The translations under genes and the position numbers were made by a program. A stretch of 40,891 nt of DNA from a bacterium (GTDB lineage Bacteria; Bdellovibrionota_C; UBA2361; RFPC01). Under the pieces are notes generated by a model. The model was not told the DNA's origin. It made no database searches and saw only the letters and a program-made list of their open reading frames with translations. Where the stretch lies: the NCBI GenBank assembly GCA_009926305.1, contig RFPC01000016.1:1-40891 (forward strand). The letters are read 5' to 3'. Below, piece after piece: positions 24,539-32,008 of this stretch (positions within the stretch are counted from its first letter, which is position 1; each line of letters begins with the position of its first letter).

Positions 24539-27112
24539 TTAGTCCTCGTTCGACGCCAAGGGCACTATGATCTGACGAGGCTTGGCTCCATCTTGGGGCC
24601 CAACTATCCCCTCTTGTTCCATGGTATCGACGATTCGAGCTGCTCGATTATACCCAATCCGAAATGCCCTTTGTACCATACTTGTGGAGGCCTGACCTCT
24701 TTCTAAAACAAACTGAACTGCTTTGTCGTAGAGTGGATCCGAAGTATCAGCCTCCCCTGGCTCAAGGCTGGCACCATTATCCTCGAGTGCCTTCTCGCAC
24801 ATCTCCATCACCGTTGCGTCGTAGTCGGGTGCACAGGTGTCTCGTAGAAAACTGGTTACCTTTCGCACTTCCTGGTCAGAGACGAATGCTCCATGTACCC
24901 GCTGGAGGTGGTGTGCGCCCGGCTGAAGAAAGAGCATATCACCTTTGCCAAGCAATCGCTCTGCTCCAGTATTATCGAGAATCGTTCGTGAGTCGATTCG
25001 AGAGGAGACGCGGAAGGACACACGAGCGGGAAAGTTCGCTTTAATGAGACCCGTGATGACATCCACGGAGGGACGCTGAGTGGCGAGCAGGAGATGGATA
25101 CCGGCTGCCCGAGCCTTTTGAGCAAGCCTAGTGATCAGTTCTTCAATGTCTCGACCAGCAGTCAGCATCAGATCTGCCAGCTCATCAATGACTATCAATA
25201 TCTTAGGAAGCTTTTCTAGTTCTTCAGTAATTATTCTTGAGGGGCCTTCGACTCGTTCGGTCTCACGCTTTTTTAATGATTCATTCACAGTTTGACCAGA
25301 AGCCAGATTATTATATGCATCGATATTTCGAACGCCGTACCTTTTTAGTGTTCGATACCGCTCATCCATCTCTTGCACGGCCCATTGAAGGACTGCTTTT
25401 GCTTTACGAGGGTCTGTAACTACCGGAACCTTCAGGTGAGGTATACCCTCGTACACGCTGAGCTCAAGTATCTTGGGGTCAATCATGACGAGTTGGAGAT
25501 CAGAGGGATGCAGTTTGTAGAGTAAGCTCACGAGAATTGCATTGATGCACACACTTTTACCAGTACCGGTAGCTCCTGCTAGCAGCAGATGGGGCATATC
25601 CGCGATATAACCAGTTACAGGTGCTCCGTATGTATCCTTCCCCAAAGGCACGGGAAGTCTTGAGCCACCCCCATCTGGTGCGCACTCAAGAAGATCTTTC
25701 AGCAACACGGTTTCTTGTGATTCATTGGGTACCTCAATTCCTACTGAACCACGCTGAGGAAGAGGAGCAATTATGCGTATTGATTGAGCTCGTAATGCCA
25801 TCGCAAGATCATCCTGCAGCCCTGTTATTTTGCCCACTTTTATTCCTGCTGCTGGCTCGAATTCATACATGGTGATTACAGGACCTGGATGCACGTGAGT
25901 GATCCTGCCTTGGACATTAAAGTCAGCGAGTTTTGACTGTATCACTTTCGATTGAACCACAAGTTTATCCCGACTGACTGGTTTTGCGGAGGAATTTTTT
26001 TGGTCCAAGAGCTCCGTGCTTGGAAAAACGAAGGTAGAGAATCGCTCCTCTTCGTGATGGTCATGATCCTCGTTTATTTCAGCACGACCTTTATGTGCAT
26101 CCAGATGCCGACTATATGTAGTCGAGTGATCAACCACGACTATTGATTCCGAGAAGTCTTCTGGCTCCGTATGCTCTTGGGACAGTGATTCACTTGATTT
26201 GTTTGTTTTCTTCCGTTGTTTGACAGGGGCCTCCTCTGAGGTGATGGCTTGTCGAGATAATATTCTTTCGCGCCGGGAGGTAATGATATTCGCATACGCA
26301 CTTGTGAGTCGCCGCATTCCCCAGAGCGGAAATGAAATGAAGACAATTGACGAAATCGATATGAAACACCCCATCCCCCACGTGATTGCTTTTGCAAGGA
26401 GCCCAAAGACGTGGTTTATAGTCGAGATAAAGGAAGGGCCAAGGCGCTGACCATATGAGACGAGCTGTCTTCCGAGCTTTCCAACCTGCAATCCAAATAA
26501 AAGATAGGTAATGGCACTGAGAGTGGTTCCAAGAATGAGCATCGTTCCTGAAAAACCAAAGAGAGGAGTGATGCTGCTCGCAATTGAGTCTCCGACTAGA
26601 CCACCAGAGTTTTCAGGACTTGCAGATGTGCCGAGAAAGGGTGTCAGTGTAGAAATACATCCCGAGAGCCCCAATAAAAATGCAGTGTATAATACGAGAC
26701 GGTTTGTCCAGTGCCTCTCAGGAGCACGCTCTTTCTCTCCTTGAAGATTACTGATCATGGAGATAGTACGAAGTATTAATGCAAGCGGTAAAAAGATGCC
26801 CGCATACCCAAACCAAAGTGTTACATAGTGCCCGACCATTGCACCTGCTGGCCCCATAATATTTGACACACTTCCCCTGGGCCCTGATTCGAGAGCTTCA
26901 CTGCTCAGTTGCCAAAAAATATCCGAATAAAGAGGCTCAGATAGGAGTGAAAAGGACAAAAAACAAGCCACGGCGGCGGATAGTAAAGCTCGCATCTCAG
27001 CTGTTGGAAGCAGTCTGCTGCTGAGGATGCTCAACAAGTTGGAGAAGCGGCTACTATTCTTGAGGTCTTTTTTTACAGGCCGTTTTTTTGAGCCATTTCG
27101 CTTCGCTGCCAT
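24539..27112 (-). CDS. ftsK: DNA translocase FtsK/SpoIIIE
   Basis: FtsK pumps chromosome termini across the septum and activates XerCD recombination. Residues about 40-275 hold the membrane domain (four or so helices). A short charged linker (about 280-380), with a His/Asp/Glu-rich patch, leads to the motor: alpha domain, then Walker A GATGTGKS (513-520) and LLLATQRPSVDVITGLIK. The winged-helix gamma domain at the end (about 787-857) reads polar KOPS-like sites. The linker is much shorter than in E. coli, as in many phyla. The ATG at 27112 has AAAAGGGGAG seven bases upstream. lolA lies directly downstream. Confidence 0.97.
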   Translation of the reverse strand: MAAKRNGSKKRPVKKDLKNSSRFSNLLSILSSRLLPTAEMRALLSAAVACFLSFSLLSEPLYSDIFWQLSSEALESGPRGSVSNIMGPAGAMVGHYVTLWFGYAGIFLPLALILRTISMISNLQGEKERAPERHWTNRLVLYTAFLLGLSGCISTLTPFLGTSASPENSGGLVGDSIASSITPLFGFSGTMLILGTTLSAITYLLFGLQVGKLGRQLVSYGQRLGPSFISTINHVFGLLAKAITWGMGCFISISSIVFISFPLWGMRRLTSAYANIITSRRERILSRQAITSEEAPVKQRKKTNKSSESLSQEHTEPEDFSESIVVVDHSTTYSRHLDAHKGRAEINEDHDHHEEERFSTFVFPSTELLDQKNSSAKPVSRDKLVVQSKVIQSKLADFNVQGRITHVHPGPVITMYEFEPAAGIKVGKITGLQDDLAMALRAQSIRIIAPLPQRGSVGIEVPNESQETVLLKDLLECAPDGGGSRLPVPLGKDTYGAPVTGYIADMPHLLLAGATGTGKSVCINAILVSLLYKLHPSDLQLVMIDPKILELSVYEGIPHLKVPVVTDPRKAKAVLQWAVQEMDERYRTLKRYGVRNIDAYNNLASGQTVNESLKKRETERVEGPSRIITEELEKLPKILIVIDELADLMLTAGRDIEELITRLAQKARAAGIHLLLATQRPSVDVITGLIKANFPARVSFRVSSRIDSRTILDNTGAERLLGKGDMLFLQPGAHHLQRVHGAFVSDQEVRKVTSFLRDTCAPDYDATVMEMCEKALEDNGASLEPGEADTSDPLYDKAVQFVLERGQASTSMVQRAFRIGYNRAARIVDTMEQEGIVGPQDGAKPRQIIVPLASNED

Positions 27113-27193
27113 AAACAATCTCCCCTTTTCATCCACACGGATAAAAACAACCTTTTACTCTATTTTGTTCGAGCTTTTGTTAACCTTACTACT

Positions 27194-27952
27194 TTACTGG
27201 ATTGCAAAACTGCCCGCTCTTTGGAGTTCTAGCTCAATGAGAGCTTGTCGCATACTTTCCTCTACGAGAGACGGCGCTCCTTTCCATCCAGCGCCGTCAA
27301 TTCCAGAGAAGCGATTATCCACAGAGAGAAGATTGTCTGTGAGGGCGACATCAGTAAAGTGAAAGGTTGCCTCCCATATCGGCTCGCGCGCGTTAGCATA
27401 GAGGAAATAGTGAATACCTACCTGTGCGGGAGAATCGCTCCCTATCTTCGAACCTTGACGATCTTGAAACTGGGTGATGACAGTCTCTAAGAGAGCGTTA
27501 CCGCCCAAAGCGCTCATGAGTTCGATACGTTTTTCGTGTGTGGTTCTATTCCTTCCAAAAATTTTCTCCGCCCTCTGTTGAACGGCTTTCCCAGCGATAG
27601 TTTCAACCTGAAGAGTTCCTTCAACGATTTCACCAAGCGAGTTGTCAAATCTTCCTCCATACGAGCGCGCTGAGTCGGCACTGGGGAGAACAAAAATTGG
27701 CGCGATGACAACTCGTCTGAGGGCACGCAGGTCATCAGTAGCAGCCCTTTTTGCGATAAGCGGAGGAGGTGTAACCTTTGAGCTGTATACTTCGACAGTC
27801 GGTGGGGCCCCTGCTCCTTTCCGTCCTTCGAACAGCGATTTAAGAGCGCAGCCCTGCAAGCCTAGAGAAGCGAAGACAACGATGAGCAGACTGACGGATG
27901 GCACAAGAAGATGAGTTATTCCCAACTGTCGGGAAATGCAGTGCTTTTCCAT
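27194..27952 (-). CDS. Conserved lipoprotein of unknown function
   Basis: Starting at the ATG at 27952, a 252-residue protein has a short basic start, a hydrophobic stretch and a lipobox ending LQGC with the lipidated Cys at residue 35. Earlier in-frame starts would place the lipobox too far in. The mature part has LRRVVIAPIFVLPSADSA, a TolB/CsgG-like opening strand, then a helical part and a C-terminal stretch EPIWEATFHFTDVALTDNLL that recalls conserved deltaproteobacterial lipoproteins. The residue after Cys is Ala, so outer-membrane sorting by Lol is expected by the E. coli rule. It lies 81 bases before ftsK. Function is unknown. Confidence 0.8.
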   Translation of the reverse strand: MEKHCISRQLGITHLLVPSVSLLIVVFASLGLQGCALKSLFEGRKGAGAPPTVEVYSSKVTPPPLIAKRAATDDLRALRRVVIAPIFVLPSADSARSYGGRFDNSLGEIVEGTLQVETIAGKAVQQRAEKIFGRNRTTHEKRIELMSALGGNALLETVITQFQDRQGSKIGSDSPAQVGIHYFLYANAREPIWEATFHFTDVALTDNLLSVDNRFSGIDGAGWKGAPSLVEESMRQALIELELQRAGSFAIQ

Positions 27953-28248
27953 ATCTTCGTCTATCCTGGCATCCTGGTACAGTAACATAACAACGCTCTC
28001 CCGACTCCTAAAACCTCGTGTTAAGAATAAACTTTCTGAACCAACCATGCCAGTAAAGAAATGGGGTTTTGGGTGAACAATATTGAGTCAATGACGAAGA
28101 CCATGCCCTCCCAGGCAAGAGGTGGGCACTTTTTGGCGTTTTATCAAAAATCTGGCTCGAACTTCATCCTTCACTTGCTCTCTTGCATTTCTCGATTTAA
28201 CGTGGCGAAATTCAGATTGTCAGATTAGTTTCAACGAGGAGACCAGTG
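27953..28248. other. 296-base divergent spacer between the lipoprotein and the acidic protein
   Basis: Both flanking genes read outward, so two promoters are expected here, yet no strong -35/-10 pair was picked out. A plus-strand hairpin (TGCCC-T-CC / GG-T-GGGCA, 28104-28128) followed by CTTTTT resembles an intrinsic terminator or attenuator in the leader of the acidic gene. Confidence 0.5.
28104..28134 (+). terminator. Terminator-like hairpin in the divergent spacer
   Basis: A 7-bp stem with one T-T mismatch and a 9-base loop is followed by five T. No plus-strand gene ends before it, so if it works it would attenuate a transcript heading into the acidic-protein gene. It could be chance. Confidence 0.3.
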
Positions 28249-28674
28249 ATGCGCGCCGCGGAAAAAATCATTGAGGGACTTACCCAATTAATGGAAGGAT
28301 TCATCGAGCTTCAGGGAAAGATCGAGGGCGATTTTGATTCAGATAACGAGGGCCTCGATGAAGAAGACTCGGACCTGAAGATCGAGGTGGATGCGGCGCT
28401 CGTTACAGAGATACGTGCAACTCTAGAGGCCGTGATGGATGCAGAGGATTACTCAGCTGATGAGATTGCGAACCTCATTTCTGTGACGCAAGATGCGCTC
28501 GAGGAAATTGATCCTGACGTGTTTGAGGATGTAGAGGAAGATGCCGTCGAGGAAGCAGCAGACGATGACGACGATGACTATTATGTCGATGATGACGGCG
28601 ATGACGACTTCGATTTTGATTATGATGAAGATGAGGACGAAGATGAAGATGAAGATGAGGACGACGAAGAGTAG
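28249..28674 (+). CDS. Small protein with a poly-Asp/Glu tail
   Basis: The ATG at 28249 has GAGGAG seven bases upstream, a strong site. The 141-residue product has an N-terminal predicted helix (about 2-27), a second helical region (about 45-88) and a C-terminal tail (about 88-141) made almost only of Asp and Glu with a few Tyr, Phe, Val and Ala and no Lys or Arg. The tail is coded by repeated GATGAA/GATGAG/GACGAA triplet pairs that could change length by slippage without breaking the frame. It is one of only two plus-strand genes in the window. No family is recognised; a nucleic-acid mimic, metal-binding or chaperone-like role is only speculation. Confidence 0.8.
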   Translation: MRAAEKIIEGLTQLMEGFIELQGKIEGDFDSDNEGLDEEDSDLKIEVDAALVTEIRATLEAVMDAEDYSADEIANLISVTQDALEEIDPDVFEDVEEDAVEEAADDDDDDYYVDDDGDDDFDFDYDEDEDEDEDEDEDDEE

Positions 28675-28957
28675 TCACTTCTGATTGTCACATTCCCCAT
28701 CGTCTCACTCTTCAGTGCTCTGCTCCTCGGTATTCTCTGGTTTCTCAGCGTTTTGTCAGTTTCTCAGCGCTATCTTCTTTTATGATTGTGTTCTTCTATT
28801 ATTGTACTGGGTTACTCTTAAGGTGCTGCTCTCTATCCCGTCCAACTCGTAGGACGTATTGGCTCTACTCATACGAATTAGGGCTGATAGCAATTCGGCC
28901 CGTATGAACGAGAGCTGTTGAAGCCTAACTTCATATCCTCAAAGGCGATACTCAGGA
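28675..28957. other. 283-base convergent spacer after the acidic-protein gene
   Basis: No gene is seen. It contains two copies of tttctcagcg (28741-28750 and 28760-28769) and an inverted-repeat region (28870-28906). Two converging genes end here, so terminators are expected, but no hairpin with a clear T run was found. Confidence 0.5.
28870..28906. repeat. Inverted repeat in the convergent spacer
   Basis: CATACG (28870-28875) pairs with CGTATG (28901-28906), and alternative inner stems are possible: CGAATT with AATTCG, or GGGC with GCCC. It may act as a two-way terminator, but lacks a T run. Confidence 0.5.
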
Positions 28958-30187
28958 CTACTCCGGGAGCATCACATAGACATTCTGCGAAGTAATGGGG
29001 AATTTCTCTAGTACGGCGTGACAGTCAGATAGGGTTACCGCACGGATCTTTTCCATCTCATCCCGAATTGAAAAAATCTCTTGTCGGTATTGAAAGGAGA
29101 GTGCATTGGCCATTGCCTTTCCTAGGGGAAGTTCGCTATCCATGACAAGTCGGCTCAGCGCCTTAGTTCGAGCACGCTCAAGCTCATCGTTCGAGATATG
29201 GTCATGTACACCCTTAAAAACCTCAAAACTCTTGTCGCGTACCTCCTCCCAGCTATCAGGAGCGGTTGAGGAACTAAACATCCAACACCCCACGCCGTCT
29301 TTTTCCTCCGTATCAATACTTGCATATTCCGCAATCCCTGAATCAACCAGTTTCCAGTAGAGACGTGAGTTTTGAGAATCTCCAATGATACTCGATAGAA
29401 GCATTGCAGCATGACGAAGAGGATCTTTCGCAGCTGGTCCATCACAGAGCCCGAGGAGATGCGCTTGAGTGTTCTTTTTATGCCGAAATAGAAATTCTCT
29501 GCCTCTATTTTGGGTGTGACTTGCCGGAGAGTCTTCAACGGCATTCACTGGGAGCCCAAAGGAGCGAGATTCGGTCAATTCAGCATAATAATCTGCATCC
29601 AAGTCACCACAAAGAGATACCACCAGGTTTGGAGACGAGTAGCGCCGCTTTACATAGGCAGACATCTGAGGTTGAGAAATTGCAGAGACTGAATCAGTTG
29701 TTCCGAGGACTGACTGTCCTACCCCATGCTCTCCAAAGAAGTCCGAAACGGCGCGCTCATAAAGAACGTAGTTGGGTTTATCTTGATAAAGAGCAATCTC
29801 TTCGAGAATAACCTTCTTCTCCATATTGAACTCTTCCTCAACAAGCGAAGGCATCATCATATCGAGAAGGAGATCATGCAGTCTTTCAACGTTTTCTTTT
29901 AAAACAGTGCCGTAGAAAACAGTTTGCTCATCAGAGGTATATGCATTTACCTGTGCACCGAGGTCGCCAAAGGCAAGAGTTAAGTCCATACCACTCCGAT
30001 TCGGAGTGCCCTTGAATACCATATGCTCAAGAAAATGAGATATGCCGTGTTCGTCATCTCTTTCATCCCGGGCGCCCGTCTTTACGAGAACTGCAACTGA
30101 TGCCCCCTGCCCTTGAAAGCTGCGGTCAAGGATAAAGGTTTGTTGATGAGCGAGTTTTCTAAGCGAAACGGCTGATTCACTAGTCAT
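28958..30187 (-). CDS. M16 family zinc peptidase, catalytic subunit
   Basis: Residues 51-55 are HFLEH, the inverted zinc motif of the M16 (pitrilysin/processing peptidase) family, with a further Glu ligand in VILEEIALYQDKP (about 127-139). The 409 residues hold the two alpha/beta lobes of a half-size M16B protein. In the second lobe the usual Arg-Tyr site is replaced (KLVDSGIAEYAS). No signal peptide is seen, so a cytoplasmic site is likely unless exported otherwise. The start overlaps the stop of the partner gene by eight bases, so the two are coupled and probably form a heterodimer. Confidence 0.95.
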   Translation of the reverse strand: MTSESAVSLRKLAHQQTFILDRSFQGQGASVAVLVKTGARDERDDEHGISHFLEHMVFKGTPNRSGMDLTLAFGDLGAQVNAYTSDEQTVFYGTVLKENVERLHDLLLDMMMPSLVEEEFNMEKKVILEEIALYQDKPNYVLYERAVSDFFGEHGVGQSVLGTTDSVSAISQPQMSAYVKRRYSSPNLVVSLCGDLDADYYAELTESRSFGLPVNAVEDSPASHTQNRGREFLFRHKKNTQAHLLGLCDGPAAKDPLRHAAMLLSSIIGDSQNSRLYWKLVDSGIAEYASIDTEEKDGVGCWMFSSSTAPDSWEEVRDKSFEVFKGVHDHISNDELERARTKALSRLVMDSELPLGKAMANALSFQYRQEIFSIRDEMEKIRAVTLSDCHAVLEKFPITSQNVYVMLPE

Positions 30188-31457
30188 AAGAACTTCCCTC
30201 TTCTATCTGTGTCCATGTTCCAAAATTTTTGGCCCCCAGTGTTAAGGCCATCGGATTAGCGAGAGGATATTCCCTCAATAGCTGATTTAAAGCCTCAAGG
30301 TTTACCTGTTGAATGCCATCCTGCAACTCTTGCATACTTCGAATTCTTTTCACGAGGAGCCAGTCAGAAGCATTTGAGCGTGCCCGCGAGCTTGTCGACT
30401 CTTCGCCCAGAATCATCTGAGTAATCAGATTGTTCTTAGCGCGGTCCAGTTCTGCATCGCTGAGATCCTTGAGTGGATCAGCCATGATATCTTGTATCAC
30501 TGAGTACGTTTCATGGACCCGCTCTGGTGTTGTTCCAGCATAGACTGTTAAATGACCATATTCTGGTCGCCCTGCGTGTTGTGCAAAAACTGAGTAACAA
30601 AGCCCTCTTTTTTCTCTCACCTCAATGAATAATCGCCCGAACATTCCTCCAGAAAGAATCTGTGAGAAGACTTTTCCAGCATAGTAAAGCTCAGAGCCGA
30701 ATGGTGGTGCTGAATATCGAAGTACGAGCTGTTGTTGCGAACCTTCAAACGGCAGATAGAAGAATTCCCGCTTAGGAAAACTGGTAACTGCAGGCATTGT
30801 CTCGCACTTTCCCTTCCAGTCGGAAAACTCGCCGGATATTAAATCTCTCATTTCAGTAAGGTCAAATTTACCAGCGATAGAAAGGATTGCACCATCTGGA
30901 CCAAAGCGGTTCCCCCACTGTTCTTTTAGCTCTTCTGCCGTTAGGGAGAGAATATCGGACTCCTCACCTAAGGGACTCTTATTGAAGGGTTGAGGGAAAT
31001 ATCGCCGCGAGAGCTCCAGCATAGCCCACCGACTTGGAGATTCTTTCAGTGAGCGTATTTCATGAAGAAATAATGATTTCACGGACTCCACTGCTGCTTC
31101 AGGGAAAGTAGGACTCGTAATCATTACCTTCATAAGTTCAAGAGCCTTTTTACAGTGCTCTGGTAGGAATTGAGAACGGAGAGTCGTTGTTAGTGACGAT
31201 GCAGCCTCTCCATGGCGTATCCCCTTATTATCAAATTCTGTGAGAAGTTCTTCACTCGAGAGCTCTCCTGCACCTCGGCTTAGGAGCTCAGCCAGGAGTA
31301 ATGCGGAGCCCGCCTTGCCCGGAGAATCGTGAATGACACCGCCTGGACACAACATATCGACAGCCACATAGTCAACATACGCAAGCGGTAGGCAGATGAC
31401 CTGAAGTCCATTATTCAGTTGCCATTGGGTAGTTCTTCCGTCGTCTAAATCTCCCAT
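30180..31457 (-). CDS. M16 family protein, non-catalytic partner subunit
   Basis: The fold is M16, but where HxxEH should be there is GSALLLAELLSRGAG (50-64), so no zinc site. The second lobe keeps EVREKRGLCYSV (279-290) with the Arg and Tyr that bind substrate in M16B enzymes. The catalytic subunit encoded next has the reverse pattern. This split is known from mitochondrial processing peptidase and from bacterial M16B heterodimers. The 425-residue length is normal and no signal peptide is seen. It is transcribed first, and its end overlaps the start of the catalytic subunit. Confidence 0.94.
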   Translation of the reverse strand: MGDLDDGRTTQWQLNNGLQVICLPLAYVDYVAVDMLCPGGVIHDSPGKAGSALLLAELLSRGAGELSSEELLTEFDNKGIRHGEAASSLTTTLRSQFLPEHCKKALELMKVMITSPTFPEAAVESVKSLFLHEIRSLKESPSRWAMLELSRRYFPQPFNKSPLGEESDILSLTAEELKEQWGNRFGPDGAILSIAGKFDLTEMRDLISGEFSDWKGKCETMPAVTSFPKREFFYLPFEGSQQQLVLRYSAPPFGSELYYAGKVFSQILSGGMFGRLFIEVREKRGLCYSVFAQHAGRPEYGHLTVYAGTTPERVHETYSVIQDIMADPLKDLSDAELDRAKNNLITQMILGEESTSSRARSNASDWLLVKRIRSMQELQDGIQQVNLEALNQLLREYPLANPMALTLGAKNFGTWTQIEEGSSYD

Positions 31458-31688
31458 GCTTCCCCCAGCAATAAATCAGAGATGAAAAAATTGAGCGCTG
31501 ATTAACCCCTATCCGATGCAAAGACCCCATAGGGAAACAACCCTGAACAGAGACTCTCCACGAAGATACACGCTTTACGCAGGAACCAAAACTGCTTCTA
31601 AAGACAACACGAATAGTATTGCGTAGATCTATGCTCTCATTGACAATATAGAAAGTTTGTTTAGAGAGAACCAGTGTATTTTCGGAAT
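31458..31688. other. 231-base divergent spacer between the M16 pair and the zinc-ribbon gene
   Basis: Outward promoters are expected. On the plus strand a TTGACA lies 37 bases before the zinc-ribbon ATG, too near for a usual -10 with 17 bases of spacing. No good pair was found on the minus strand. Confidence 0.4.
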
Positions 31689-32006
31689 ATGGCTGAATTA
31701 CCAAAAGATAGCGCCTCCTCTCGATCATGTGCTCAGTGTGGGACTCCGGTGGTCCTTGCTCCAGGGCAATCCATCGGTCGTACTGAAGTGTGTGATTCTT
31801 GTGGAGCAGATCTACATGCCTGTGTGCAATGCGCGCACTACGACGAGAGCTCGTATAATGAATGTAGAGAGCCTCAGGCTGACAGGGTGGTTGATAAGGA
31901 ACGCTCAAATTTTTGTGACTACTTCTCGATGTCTAGCACGGGAAGGCGAGCCAAAGATGGCACTAATAAAGAGGCTCTTAAGAAGTTGGATGATCTCTTC
32001 AAGTAA
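31689..32006 (+). CDS. Cys-rich zinc-ribbon protein ('NFCDYF' type)
   Basis: The 105-residue protein has eight Cys: CAQC (14, 17), CDSC (35, 38), CVQC (45, 48), then Cys59 in NECREP and Cys76 in NFCDYF. The first four fit one zinc ribbon and the last four a second site. The ending EPQADRVVDKERSNFCDYF matches, by recall, small proteins frequent in deltaproteobacteria, all of unknown function. The ATG at 31689 is chosen; an in-frame GTG at 31674 has an AGAGAG site and is an alternative. It stands alone on the plus strand and ends two bases from the end of the convergent regulator gene. Confidence 0.85.
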   Translation: MAELPKDSASSRSCAQCGTPVVLAPGQSIGRTEVCDSCGADLHACVQCAHYDESSYNECREPQADRVVDKERSNFCDYFSMSSTGRRAKDGTNKEALKKLDDLFK

Positions 32007-32008
32007 GG

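Noticed and set aside
28475-28678. Minus-strand His/Arg-rich open frame opposite the acidic protein
   Set aside because: It is the mirror of the Asp/Glu codon repeats and has no start signals.
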